NCBI GenBank assembly: GCA_945862235.1
Contig: CAMAYU010000004.1
Coordinates: 1-64,000, forward strand
Source: Schlesneria paludicola DSM 18645
GTDB lineage: Bacteria; Planctomycetota; Planctomycetia; Planctomycetales; Planctomycetaceae
DNA: 64,000 nt
Direction of reading: 5' to 3'
A program made the translations under genes and the position numbers. This document shows positions 30,682 to 42,975 of this stretch, piece by piece. The notes under the pieces are model-generated. The model worked only from the letters and a program-made list of their open reading frames with translations. It was not told the DNA's origin and searched no databases. Numbering within the stretch: position 1 is the first letter of the stretch; every line of letters starts with the position of its first letter.

Positions 30682-31637
30682 GTCGCGCCTCCCATCACGG
30701 CACCACCGAACTCAAGCCGCTCAGCCGACCCACAATGAGCCTTCGACAACACTGAGCCTACACAAACGACAGACAGCACAGATGTCATCAGCGTCAACAT
30801 TCCAACAACCTTGTGCAGCGAACAAACCACAATCTGACTGACCGACTCCTGCTGAGCCACCACACCCCACGAGGGAACTCCGTACCGCACGTACCACGTC
30901 GCCAAACCGAGCAGCCCCTGCGAGATCACCAACCCCACGAGCGCCATCGCACACCGCTGGATCAGCACCGACCCAGCCCGTCTCGCGAGACCCGCGAAGA
31001 CCACCACTGTCACCAGCGGCGCAAGCGCGAACCACGGATGAATCGTCCACGCCCAACCGAGCTTCAAATGCCGCAGCACGCCACCGAAGAAGTACTGCAC
31101 GGCGATCAGGGCCAGCGTTGCCACGGCCCAACCGAACACCGTTCGACCGATTCCCGTGGAACTCAGCTTTTCGCGCTGCTCCCAACCGGAACTCGTCACC
31201 AGCACGAAGACCGCCATCAAGCTGAACACTCCAGCCGCAAAGTCCCCGTGGACGAGTGCCAGTGTTTCCTTGTCGAGCAGCACGCGCGCTCCTCCTAGCA
31301 TCCCTTGCACGAAGACGGTGGCGAAGATTGCGGTGGCCAGAACCTTCGCCAACCGACCGCAGGGCACCGACCACGCAAACACGGCGAGCGCGATGCACAT
31401 CAAACCGATTGTCAACCCCGACAGGCGGTGGCCATGTTCGACGAACTGGTCGCGGGCCGAACTGAGCCAAGGATAGGCCAGCATGTTGTAGCCATCGGAC
31501 GAAGGCCAATCGGCGAACACCATTCCCGCCTTGAGCGTGGTCACGACGGCCCCCGTCGTCACGGGCAGCAGCAACGTCAGCGTTGCCGTCAGCCACGCGA
31601 ACCGATGGAGCCAGCGACGAGCGGTCGAGGGATTCAT
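30678..31637 (-). CDS. ctaA: COX15/CtaA family haem A synthase
   Basis: FVEHGHRLSGLTIGLM, VQGMLGGARVLLDKETLALVHGDFAAGVF, QIVVCSLHKVVGMLTL. Confidence 0.9.
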   Translation of the reverse strand: MNPSTARRWLHRFAWLTATLTLLLPVTTGAVVTTLKAGMVFADWPSSDGYNMLAYPWLSSARDQFVEHGHRLSGLTIGLMCIALAVFAWSVPCGRLAKVLATAIFATVFVQGMLGGARVLLDKETLALVHGDFAAGVFSLMAVFVLVTSSGWEQREKLSSTGIGRTVFGWAVATLALIAVQYFFGGVLRHLKLGWAWTIHPWFALAPLVTVVVFAGLARRAGSVLIQRCAMALVGLVISQGLLGLATWYVRYGVPSWGVVAQQESVSQIVVCSLHKVVGMLTLMTSVLSVVCVGSVLSKAHCGSAERLEFGGAVMGGAT

Positions 31638-31775
31638 AACGGCAGGCGGGTTCTAAGATCGAAAAAATTGACGCAGCAACATCGAGTAAGGTCTGGTCGC
31701 TTAACCGCAAGCGCTGGAGTGGCGACTTGGCCGCCTCCCGCGCTCGCATTTGGCTCGCGGTTAAACGACTCACAA

Positions 31776-33659
<1,884 letters not shown>

Positions 33660-33756
33660 GATTCTCTCGCCTCTCGGCTAAACAAACTGCGGCCAATTCG
33701 CCGCTTCAATCTTAGTTTCGTCGTCTTGATAGTCTTTGGTCTTGTGGCATTCGCCT

Positions 33757-33801
33757 TGTCCCCTCGCCACGGCTTTGCGGGGAGAGAGTTAGGGTGAGGG
33801 G
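33757..33801. repeat. Family A palindromic repeat, copy 4
   Basis: gtcccctcgccacggctttgcggggagagagttagggtgaggggg. Confidence 0.8.
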
Positions 33802-33868
33802 GCTTTCTCTTCAGCCGAATCTCGCTCGCCTTTGGCTTGCGGTAAAACGAAGCCGGACAACAGACCGT

Positions 33869-34702
33869 CTATTTCGCTTCCGCTGGCTTGCGGAACCCGT
33901 CATCGAACTGCTCGGCCGATGCCTGTTCCTTCCAAGCATCGAAGTCCGCGTCTGACCGCGCGACGACCTTGGCCTTCATCTTGTAGTGCCCCCAGCCACA
34001 CAACTCGGCACAGAGCATTTCGTAATCACGGTTTTCGAGGGCATCGAACCAGACCGGAATCTTCAAACTGGCCACGGCGTCTTGCTTGATCCGCAGTTCC
34101 GGGATGAAGATCGCGTGCTGAACGTCATCCGTCCGCAGCGTGACCTCGACCGGACGGCCCGAAGGAATATGCAATTCATTCACGCTATAGATGTCATCCG
34201 GCTGCGGCTGCGGCTGGAGCGGCTTCCCCTTGGCAGGATACCGAATCCGCCACTCAAACTGCCGAGCCGTCAATTCGGCAACCGGCTCGGGCCGGACCAT
34301 TTTTCCATGCGAGTCCCGAATCGCACCCTTGATGCGGAACTGGGCCCACACGTCGAGTTGATAGAGGGCGATGAACAGCAGCACCGCGGACGGAACGATG
34401 GTCCAGATCACTTCGAGGCTGTGGCTCCCGTGAGAAAACAATGCCTTCTCTTCGGGCTTAATCGTCGCTCCGCGCCACAGCACATAGCCCAGCGCCGCTT
34501 GAGTCCCGATGAATGTGACCGCCACGATGATCAGGATCAGGTGAAACAGGTCATCAATCTTCCCGCCGAGCGTCGAGTGAGCCTTGCCATCGCCGGGGAA
34601 CCACCAGTTCCAATCGGGCGCGAACCAGCACAGGGCCACCGCGATCACGGCCGAAAACACGAAGAACAGGGACCAAAGCTTACCCACGGCATTCGCCTTC
34701 AC
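33869..34702 (-). CDS. ctaC: Cytochrome c oxidase subunit II (CuA)
   Basis: DVQHAIFIPELRIKQD and CAELCGWGHYKM CuA ligands; no fused haem domain. Confidence 0.95.
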   Translation of the reverse strand: MKANAVGKLWSLFFVFSAVIAVALCWFAPDWNWWFPGDGKAHSTLGGKIDDLFHLILIIVAVTFIGTQAALGYVLWRGATIKPEEKALFSHGSHSLEVIWTIVPSAVLLFIALYQLDVWAQFRIKGAIRDSHGKMVRPEPVAELTARQFEWRIRYPAKGKPLQPQPQPDDIYSVNELHIPSGRPVEVTLRTDDVQHAIFIPELRIKQDAVASLKIPVWFDALENRDYEMLCAELCGWGHYKMKAKVVARSDADFDAWKEQASAEQFDDGFRKPAEAK

Positions 34703-34768
34703 TGAAAACCCAACACCAACCGCATCGCACGCCGACTTCTCGCTAACACCAACACACCTCAGCCAACA

Positions 34769-36325
34769 TCACTTGGCTTCCGGCATATCCGTCGCCACCA
34801 CATGCCCGCCCGCATTCGTCTTCGCAGGTTGAGGCGACTGGTACTGGAGACTCATCACAAAATTGACGATGTCCCAGATCTCTTCATCTTTGAGTGCCGT
34901 CTTACCGAAGCCCGGCATCGGAGTCCCCTTGATACCGGCATACAATCTGCGAAACACATCGACCGGACGCCGCCCGCCACGGTACTGACCGAGTGTCAGA
35001 TTACGAGGCTGGAGCGGGTTGCCCCACGCATCGTGCAGGCCGCGTCGTGGATACAGCTCTTCCGTTCCGGGCTTCTTCCAGAAGTCTTCCGTCGCCGCGC
35101 CATTACCCTTGCCCAGCAAACCGTGGCAGGTGTAGCACTTCGTTTTGTCGGACATGTAGAGCAGACGACCTCGCTCGCGGGACGCCGCATCATCGGCAAC
35201 ACGCGGAACCGTCGGCGCGATCCGGCTTGCTTCGTCATCAGCTCTGGTCCAAGCCTCGGCCAGAAACGATGCCGTATCCTCCACCGCTTGGTCGAGGTCA
35301 CTCGCCTGAAACTTGGCGAACGCTTCCGTGGCAATCTTGCGTGCGTCAGTCAGCTTGATCGGCGCATCGGGCTTCACGGCATCCTTGTCACCCGCCTTCA
35401 ATGTGGCGTCGTATGCCACCTTGGCTGCGTCGAAAGCCGTCTTGGACTTTTTGACCGTGTCTACGATCGAATCTTCCGTGAAGTCGCCCAAATCGTCATC
35501 CGTTCGCTTTTCAAACTCGCCCCGCATCGCCAACCAACGCACGTACTCGACGACTGACTTCGTTTCCTCTTCACCGAGCAATAGGAACGACGGCATGTAC
35601 GTCCCCGGAATGCCGTACTTCACAACACGATGCAAGTCGTCACGACTCACTTTCTCCGCAGAGAGAGTTGAGGTGAATTTGAAGACGCCGAGCCGATAGT
35701 CGCGCGGACGTGGGTTGAGGAACTGAGCCGTCGAACCGTTGCCATCACCACTCACACCATGACAGTGCATGCAGTTCTTCATGTAGACCGCGCGGCCCTT
35801 TTGGAGTGCATGACCAAAACCCACGATCAACACGTCCCCCACACCGGGAGCAGGCTCAGCCGAGCCAGACCACGTAAGCGTCTTGGTCTTCGTGTCGTAG
35901 GTGTCCACTGTGTCGGCAGCCGCTTTTTCACCGGCACGAGTCCCCGTGAGCCACAACACCGATGCACCAGAAGCCAACTTGGACACATCCCCTTCGACGG
36001 ACACAGAGATCGTCTTGGATGCAGGTTGAACTCCCTCAGCCGCAGCAACCACGCTCGCCTTGGCCCCGCCATAAGCGACGGGAAAGCGTTCCCACGCCAC
36101 GAGGTTGTGAGGCGTGCCGAAGCCGTCTTCGAGCGTATCCTTGATTGCCTTCCGGGCGACGGGGATCAATTTTTGAGTCGCCTCGCGGTAGGAGAACTCA
36201 GCCTTCGGGCCGGTACCACAACCCGCCAGACCACTCGCGATACCCAACGCCAACCCACAGACAAGCTGCCAAGGGGCGGTCGTTACGCTGCGATGATTTG
36301 AACTGTGCCGAAACATCATGAACAC
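34769..36325 (-). CDS. Dihaem cytochrome c lipoprotein
   Basis: 518 aa; LAGC lipobox, CMHCH and CYTCH haem motifs. Confidence 0.9.
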   Translation of the reverse strand: MFMMFRHSSNHRSVTTAPWQLVCGLALGIASGLAGCGTGPKAEFSYREATQKLIPVARKAIKDTLEDGFGTPHNLVAWERFPVAYGGAKASVVAAAEGVQPASKTISVSVEGDVSKLASGASVLWLTGTRAGEKAAADTVDTYDTKTKTLTWSGSAEPAPGVGDVLIVGFGHALQKGRAVYMKNCMHCHGVSGDGNGSTAQFLNPRPRDYRLGVFKFTSTLSAEKVSRDDLHRVVKYGIPGTYMPSFLLLGEEETKSVVEYVRWLAMRGEFEKRTDDDLGDFTEDSIVDTVKKSKTAFDAAKVAYDATLKAGDKDAVKPDAPIKLTDARKIATEAFAKFQASDLDQAVEDTASFLAEAWTRADDEASRIAPTVPRVADDAASRERGRLLYMSDKTKCYTCHGLLGKGNGAATEDFWKKPGTEELYPRRGLHDAWGNPLQPRNLTLGQYRGGRRPVDVFRRLYAGIKGTPMPGFGKTALKDEEIWDIVNFVMSLQYQSPQPAKTNAGGHVVATDMPEAK

Positions 36326-36384
36326 CGTCTCTGCGATTCGTTGCGATGGCGACCCGGTTCGTCCGCGTCCTCCATCGAGAAACT

Positions 36385-37272
36385 TTACTTGCCCAGCTTG
36401 CTGGCTGGCACCTTGATCGAGACTTCGTTGTTGTCGCCCGGCTTGATCTCCACCACGAGAGCCTTCTCAACCATCTTGCCCGCTTCGTGCCAGACCTTGA
36501 ACTCGTGCTTTCCGGCTGGCAAGTCCTTGATCTCAAACGTCCCATCGGCAGCGGAGACAGCCGCGAATGGATGATCAAGCGGCAGGTGATAGGCGGTCAT
36601 CCACGAATGAATGTCGCAGCCGACCTGAAACGGCTCCTTCTCAGCCTGACCGTACACCAAATCAACACCGCCTCGATCATTGGGCTGAACGACGCTATTG
36701 AACGCCGAATTCTTTTTTGGATAAGTGTGCGTATTGTGGGCGGCACCATCCGCATTGAGAACCTTCACGGCCTGCCTGACCCGCATCACCATCGCATGCG
36801 GCGTGAAGATGCAAACCTTCTGATCAAACAAAACGGGATCACCCGCAGGCGGAACCACGGCCCCTTTGGGAATCTTGTCGAGGTAAATGAAGACATTCGA
36901 CAAGCCCCCGTCCTTCACGAGAATCGACTCGTTCGGAATGGCCTCAGCCCCGCAGACGCTCGGGTCCTTCGCGGCCCCACCCTTGACGAACAGCGGCGCG
37001 AGCGGAGCGAAATCTCCGACGAACTCGACTCGACCCTTGAGAGTCCCAACTCCCCCTTCCGACACAGCAACATCACCGGTGGCTGCAGCAACACTCGTGT
37101 CTGTCGCAGCAGCAACCGCGTCCTTCGATGCCGCGCGATACTTCACAGTCGTCTGTGAGTTCGCGCCGCTCGACAACGGTGCGCTGCAACCCACGCTCAA
37201 CGTCAAGGACACAAACGCGCAGGCAAAAACTCCCACGCTCTTCTGCACCAAACGAGTCATCTGGCTTCGCAT
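36385..37272 (-). CDS. Cupredoxin-like lipoprotein with carboxypeptidase-regulatory-like region
   Basis: MRSQMTRLVQKSVGVFACAFVSLTLSVGC lipobox; AHNTHTY and VGCDIHSWMTAY possible type-1 Cu ligands; start overlaps the upstream stop (TGATG). Confidence 0.75.
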   Translation of the reverse strand: MRSQMTRLVQKSVGVFACAFVSLTLSVGCSAPLSSGANSQTTVKYRAASKDAVAAATDTSVAAATGDVAVSEGGVGTLKGRVEFVGDFAPLAPLFVKGGAAKDPSVCGAEAIPNESILVKDGGLSNVFIYLDKIPKGAVVPPAGDPVLFDQKVCIFTPHAMVMRVRQAVKVLNADGAAHNTHTYPKKNSAFNSVVQPNDRGGVDLVYGQAEKEPFQVGCDIHSWMTAYHLPLDHPFAAVSAADGTFEIKDLPAGKHEFKVWHEAGKMVEKALVVEIKPGDNNEVSIKVPASKLGK

Positions 37273-40200
37273 CACTGTCCACCTCCCGCAGTGGCTGCCG
37301 CTGGCTTCGGTGCCTCGGCCGTCTTGCCTTCGCGTTCCAACTGTGTGTGATAATTCACCAGCGCGTCTCGCAACGAAACCGTCTGTTTCAAGCCATCCGC
37401 CCCGAACAATTGTGGATAACGGGGCGTCTCGCCGGCCTTCTGCTTCGGCAGCGGAGACGGCATCGACGTGTACGGCGTCACCCACTTAGGGTTGAACAAC
37501 CACAACTGCAACCAATCAGGCTTGAGTCGTTCAGCGGAAAGATCGAGGTCCGGCCCGCGAATATCCTTGGCGGGATCACTAATCACCACCTGCCGACCAC
37601 CAACCGAGTGGCACTTGATGCAGAGGTCACCATTCAACATCTGCCACGAATCATGCAAGTATTGGCCCTTCTTATCTGGGTACGCCTTGTCAAACTCGTC
37701 GCCCACTTCGTTCAAATAGGCTGGCTCCCGTTCCTCGATCAGCTGATACGGGAAGGGCGTTCCATCGACGGCGGCGAAGTAGTTGGCCAACGCCTGCGCT
37801 TCTTCGTCACTCAGATTGAACCGTGGCATTCGCAGCACGGTGGTGTGCCGCAGCTTGCCAGGATTCTTGAGGAAGTTGAACAACCACGGTGTCTGAACCT
37901 TGGTTCCCTCTTTGTAGAGCGGTGGAGGCGACATTTGCCAAGCCAGTGATTTTTCCTTGGCCTTCTTGTTGTTCACGAGCCGCTCCACAAGCCACTCGGC
38001 GTACTTGCCACCCCGTGCCGCTTCGATCTTGTCCAAGCTGGTAGCTGGGAAAATGAACTTGTAAGTCGGGAAAAGTTCTTTCCCGGCAACCCGCAATGTT
38101 TCCCAAAGCTCGACCACGTACTCTTGCTCATCCAACGGCAGATCGACTTCCGGCTCACCTGCCACCAGGCCGTGGAACTGAACGATCGGCAGTGACTTCA
38201 TCGAGTCGCCCACCTTGACCGACTTCATTTCGCCAGTCGTACCGTCACGCATCGGCCGCAGCTTCTTAAGCAACGCGACCGCCTCCGGATACTCAATGGA
38301 CGTATCCGACGCAGTGATCCCGTCCAAATCCGCCGCGTAGCGAATTTTGGGGAGTACCAACATGTGACAACCGGAACAGTTGAACTGCTCGATCAGTTTC
38401 TCACCGCGAATCCGAGCCCCAGCCGAACCCGATGGGTTGTACAGGTATTCCGCTGCTGGTGGTTCCGCGACCAACCCGAGAACAAACGTTGCGATGTCAT
38501 CGATGTCCTCTTCCGAAAATGGGAACTTGGGCATCCGTAGCCGGTCGTCGTAAGGCTTGGTCTCGATCATCTTGAAGTCGTAGCTACGCGGCTGGCGTAG
38601 TTTTTGCCACAGGAATCCGGGCCGCCCGTGATGCAGCAAACTTTCGACATAGAACGCAGCCGAGTTCTCTCGAACACGCGACGCTTCGGTCTTGAACTCA
38701 TCGCGCTTCGCACGGCCAATTCCCACTTCGACACGATCGAGTAAAGACGCATCAGCGGTCAATGTGAACGTCTGTTCGTGTCCATCCCGGATCACGCCCA
38801 CAGCCACATGACTGCCGACCACAGTCCGCGCAAGCGCGGCTTCATACTGCTCAATATCCAATACTGGAGTTTTGTCCAAACTTACGATGACATCGCCGGT
38901 CTTTAGGCCACTTTTATTAGAATCACCGCCCTTGGTGACTCGAACACCAGTTACCGATGCCGCATTCCCCGTCAGCGACTCAACCTTCACGCCGAGATCC
39001 GGCTCACCGTGGTGGTGCAGGTATTCGTGAATGTGCTCGAACGCCAAACGCGACCGATCCTTCTTGCCCCAGTCTTGCAAGGCGGTTCCGATCGGCCGGG
39101 CTTGCTCAAAGTTCGGGATGTCGTGGCAGCCATAGCAGCCGTAACGCGTGATCGTTTTGCGGCCGAGGTATGTGAGCTTCCGATTCTTCCACTCGGTATC
39201 GTCCAGCTCAGCCTGGCCCTTCGCGAGTAACTCGATCTCGTCGCCCTTTATACGATCCGCAAGAACTGGGTATTCCCCCTTGTTCTTATCATCTGACCCT
39301 TTGATGAAGCCCTCAATCTGCGATTTCGTGAGTACCTTCCCAAGGAAGTGAGACACGAGTTCATCGAGCAGGGCATCGTCCACTGCGGGAACTTCAAACG
39401 GTGTCGCGGGCATTGGCCTGTAATCTGCCGGCTTTTCCTCCGGCTTGAGTTTCAACAAGAAGGCAGCGATGTCCGCAGCGGGATCGGTTTCAACACCGTC
39501 AACTTTCTCGACTTCGAGCGGCTGCGCGGGCATCCGTGTACGTGGGTGATAACGGCTCGGTTCACGCACCCACGTGTAGAGCCAATCGAAGCCAAAGTCG
39601 CCCGCCTTGAGCTTCTCATGAACATTGGAAAGCTCGGGGCCAAAAGTCATGTCCAGACCTTTAACCGCATCGTGTGTGTGGCAGTTAACACAACCTTTGG
39701 TCGCGAAGAATTCTTTGCCTCGCTCGGCACTCGGAATCGAATCCGGCAGCAATCTTGCCAGAGGCTTGTAGGCGAGCTGGTCATCGTTAGCAGTGTTCTG
39801 CTGGAACTCGGTCGACTTGGCGAGCAGATAATGCGTGATCGCCGCGATTTCCACCGGGTTGAACTTCTGGCCGTGAACATCCGACTGGTTGTCGAGTTTG
39901 AAGAACTGGGGCATCCGCGTCGTCGGACGGAACCGTTTCGGTTCTTCCGTCCACGAAGCCACGAAGCCAGCATCAACCTTCAGAGCGAGATGCCGCAACG
40001 ACGGACCGACTTTTCGCATCTTGCCAGCCACCTGATTGGGGTCGGCAGCGATGGCGACCGCCTCTTCAGGAGTGTTCGGTTCGAGACGCAGATCGGGACC
40101 GATAATCTTGGTCGCTTCAAAACCCTGAATTTCGTGGCAACCGAAGCAACCGTAGGTTTCGACCAACCGATGACCGCGCGCGACTTTCGGAGCGGTAGGA

Positions 40201-41390
40201 CCGAACTTCGGATTCACCGCCAGTTCAGTCACGTTCACATGGCACTTGATGCAGGACGATTCCTCGAACCGCTTCGGGTTCATCGGACGTTCCCAGAAGT
40301 GATTGTCGAACCACTTGTGTTCGTCAGCCCATTCGTGCATCTGAGCCGGATCGTTCGGCGTGTGTGAGGCATTCTGGAACGAGGTCCCCGCTCCCTGTCC
40401 TTCGTGGCAGACGGTGCAGCCGAACTTGGGCAACGGATGCGGACTGGTCGCACCGAGATAGACATCGAGCCGTGGATGAGACGCAAACGGATGCGGGAAC
40501 TTTCCTTCGGCCGTCTGCTTGCCATCTTTGGAGAGACCGTGAGGGAAGGCTCCGGCAACCGAAGTCTTGACCGTGTCATCGACCGAATCGATCATCGAGT
40601 GGCAGGTACGGCAGCGGTCGAACCGGGACACCACGCCCATGCCACCCAGCGGGAATTCCAAGCGGGGCAACCAGTCCTGAGTAATCCGCTCAGGCGAATT
40701 GAAACCGTCAATAACCGGCAACAGCATGAGGTTACGTTTGGTTTTTGACAGCCAAGTGTCCGGATCGATCTTATTCAGAGCCGCGTGAAGCAGGACAATC
40801 TTGGTCTGCTCACCTTTCAATCCCTTTTGAGCCTTGTCACGCTCCCCAGTGACGGCACTGAGACTGGCCTTCGCGTCGTCTAGCTTGAGCTTATTCTCAG
40901 CGTTGTCTGACTCCATCTTGCTGACTGCGGCTTCAACGACCTCATATTCATCGGTGCGTCGCTTGAGAGCGTCACCTTGCAAATTATCGCGAATGGCAAG
41001 GTTGTAGTTTGCACGCGCCACGTCTCGCCTGGCTCGCTGGACCTTCAGATCGCGCAAGTGATTAGCAGACTTATCGCTGGCGGATTTGGCCGCCAGCGTG
41101 AGCGACTTGACCTCATCATGCCGCTTCGCCAATTCAGCTTCCGCAGCTTTGATCTTCGCCTCTAGCTCAGCAACATTCTGCTTATGTTCTGGCGCAGCCT
41201 TCTCAGCCGCTTCGCGCGACCGGATCCGCTCGCCCTGATACTTGAACGCCTGGCGCTGGTACGTGCGCCATTCGTCGTTGTTATCGGCGTACATCATCCA
41301 CGCCGTGGTGAACAACAACAGGAGCGCGCTGGCACAAAAGACGCGGTGCATCAGCTTGGGGCTACGGAGATAGTCGTCAGTCGCCGGCAT
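37272..41390 (-). CDS. Membrane-anchored octahaem c-type cytochrome with coiled-coil and PDZ domain
   Basis: 1372 aa; eight CxxCH (CRTCH, CTVCH, CIKCH, CFGCH, CVNCH, CYGCH, CSGCH, CIKCH); PDZ region VTKGGDSNKSGLKTGDVIVSLDKTPV; N-terminal TM and ~180-aa Lys/Glu/Ala-rich coiled coil. Confidence 0.92.
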   Translation of the reverse strand: MPATDDYLRSPKLMHRVFCASALLLLFTTAWMMYADNNDEWRTYQRQAFKYQGERIRSREAAEKAAPEHKQNVAELEAKIKAAEAELAKRHDEVKSLTLAAKSASDKSANHLRDLKVQRARRDVARANYNLAIRDNLQGDALKRRTDEYEVVEAAVSKMESDNAENKLKLDDAKASLSAVTGERDKAQKGLKGEQTKIVLLHAALNKIDPDTWLSKTKRNLMLLPVIDGFNSPERITQDWLPRLEFPLGGMGVVSRFDRCRTCHSMIDSVDDTVKTSVAGAFPHGLSKDGKQTAEGKFPHPFASHPRLDVYLGATSPHPLPKFGCTVCHEGQGAGTSFQNASHTPNDPAQMHEWADEHKWFDNHFWERPMNPKRFEESSCIKCHVNVTELAVNPKFGPTAPKVARGHRLVETYGCFGCHEIQGFEATKIIGPDLRLEPNTPEEAVAIAADPNQVAGKMRKVGPSLRHLALKVDAGFVASWTEEPKRFRPTTRMPQFFKLDNQSDVHGQKFNPVEIAAITHYLLAKSTEFQQNTANDDQLAYKPLARLLPDSIPSAERGKEFFATKGCVNCHTHDAVKGLDMTFGPELSNVHEKLKAGDFGFDWLYTWVREPSRYHPRTRMPAQPLEVEKVDGVETDPAADIAAFLLKLKPEEKPADYRPMPATPFEVPAVDDALLDELVSHFLGKVLTKSQIEGFIKGSDDKNKGEYPVLADRIKGDEIELLAKGQAELDDTEWKNRKLTYLGRKTITRYGCYGCHDIPNFEQARPIGTALQDWGKKDRSRLAFEHIHEYLHHHGEPDLGVKVESLTGNAASVTGVRVTKGGDSNKSGLKTGDVIVSLDKTPVLDIEQYEAALARTVVGSHVAVGVIRDGHEQTFTLTADASLLDRVEVGIGRAKRDEFKTEASRVRENSAAFYVESLLHHGRPGFLWQKLRQPRSYDFKMIETKPYDDRLRMPKFPFSEEDIDDIATFVLGLVAEPPAAEYLYNPSGSAGARIRGEKLIEQFNCSGCHMLVLPKIRYAADLDGITASDTSIEYPEAVALLKKLRPMRDGTTGEMKSVKVGDSMKSLPIVQFHGLVAGEPEVDLPLDEQEYVVELWETLRVAGKELFPTYKFIFPATSLDKIEAARGGKYAEWLVERLVNNKKAKEKSLAWQMSPPPLYKEGTKVQTPWLFNFLKNPGKLRHTTVLRMPRFNLSDEEAQALANYFAAVDGTPFPYQLIEEREPAYLNEVGDEFDKAYPDKKGQYLHDSWQMLNGDLCIKCHSVGGRQVVISDPAKDIRGPDLDLSAERLKPDWLQLWLFNPKWVTPYTSMPSPLPKQKAGETPRYPQLFGADGLKQTVSLRDALVNYHTQLEREGKTAEAPKPAAATAGGGQ

Positions 41391-41507
41391 GGTACCGAAC
41401 CATCCTTCGGGTCAGTTCTGCGGAAAGGCAAACCCGGCCCACTGTCGGCCGGACAACTTCACTGAATCAATTTCGACTGCTGCCCGAGGACTGCAATCGT
41501 CATCGCG

Positions 41508-42896
41508 TCAGATATTAAAGAACCACTCTGGAATCGCCACGATGTACTTTAGATTGATCGCCCACCTCAAAACCATTTTGATCGGCAGCGACATCATGAA
41601 CAGCATCAAATTGGCGAGAACCATATACCGGAGAAAGCCCATCTTGGTGAAGAACTTCCGGAACACGGTCGCCGCCATCAGCGGCGGTAACGCAAACAAA
41701 TAAGCCGCGACCGCCACCAATCCCAGCCACTCACGCAGCAGGATCATGGAGATTTGATAGTTCAGGCTGGACCCCGCTGGAGCGACTGGCAACTGCTGAC
41801 CACACACCGACAGCCAGAACCACTCGGACAAATTGACGTTGTTCAAGAACTCCAGCTTATGAACATCCCAGTACTCATACGGGCTGAAGAAGTTCCAGTT
41901 AGGACCTCGCAGGAATGTCCCCAATACGATCATCGCAACCCATAGCGGCAGGAAGCCGAACAGGAACGTCGAGACCGCAAATTTGCGTTCATTGAACGTG
42001 TAGTAACCATTGCCCAGCTTATTGAAGTCGATGTACGGGATCGCCATCAAACCGACCAGGATCACACTCGGCAGCACCACGCCCGCCATCCACGGATCGA
42101 AGTAAACGAGCATCTCTTGGAGACCGAGGAAGTACCACGGAGCCTTCGACGGATTGGGCGTCTTCGCCGCTGATGCCGGTTCCTCCAAGGGAGCCTGTAA
42201 CACGATGCCCCACGCCACCAAGATCGCCGTCACGACAACCATGCAGATCAACTCGGTGTACACGAGGTCTGGCCATGTCAGCACCTTCTCGTTGTTTTCT
42301 TGCTCGAAGAGCGGTCGGCCTTCCGCCTTACGCTGGTCGTTATCAACCGACTTCTTGAAGTAGAGCCAAGTGAAGAAGCCGACAATGTAGAGCATCGCCA
42401 CGATCGGGACGTTGTCGGGCTTGCCCACGATCTGCCGGAAGTCGTAGTCGGTCACGCTGAGCGTCATAAACAGCATCGACAGATTAAGCAGAATCCAACC
42501 CGCAGTGTCGGTCGTCCACTTCTTGCGGAACACGATCATCGCAACATAAATCGTCGTCGATCCCACGAAGAACGCGACGGGATTCGAGCCCGCGTTGATG
42601 GGAGCCTTCAGAATCTCGGGCATTTTCAGCAGGAACACCTGCGGACTATTGAGACGAGTCAGATGAGTGACAGCAACGACAAACAGCATGGCGGCGTAGA
42701 CCGCCCAAAACGCCGCCACCGGGATATCAATCCCCTTGCCGAGCAGCCCACCAAGCCTCAAGCGGAAATCACCATCCATCGCCATGCTGCGACGAACCCA
42801 CCACGAGTTCATCACGAACAGCAGCAAATAGACCCAACCCAGCCCGAAGATTACGGACGCTGTCAGATCAGGGTTGTGAAGCAGATTCGTTTGCAT
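41508..42896 (-). CDS. Cytochrome b C-terminal (subunit IV-like) protein with extra N-terminal TM domain
   Basis: 462 aa; TPNPSKAPWYFLGLQEMLVYFDPW; about five additional TM helices upstream. Confidence 0.87.
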   Translation of the reverse strand: MQTNLLHNPDLTASVIFGLGWVYLLLFVMNSWWVRRSMAMDGDFRLRLGGLLGKGIDIPVAAFWAVYAAMLFVVAVTHLTRLNSPQVFLLKMPEILKAPINAGSNPVAFFVGSTTIYVAMIVFRKKWTTDTAGWILLNLSMLFMTLSVTDYDFRQIVGKPDNVPIVAMLYIVGFFTWLYFKKSVDNDQRKAEGRPLFEQENNEKVLTWPDLVYTELICMVVVTAILVAWGIVLQAPLEEPASAAKTPNPSKAPWYFLGLQEMLVYFDPWMAGVVLPSVILVGLMAIPYIDFNKLGNGYYTFNERKFAVSTFLFGFLPLWVAMIVLGTFLRGPNWNFFSPYEYWDVHKLEFLNNVNLSEWFWLSVCGQQLPVAPAGSSLNYQISMILLREWLGLVAVAAYLFALPPLMAATVFRKFFTKMGFLRYMVLANLMLFMMSLPIKMVLRWAINLKYIVAIPEWFFNI

Positions 42897-42975
42897 AAGT
42901 CAGTAGCCGCAGATTTCCAACACGCGTTTCCAAGACAACCGCCCGCTCCGCACAGAGCGAATCCTCGCGACACCA

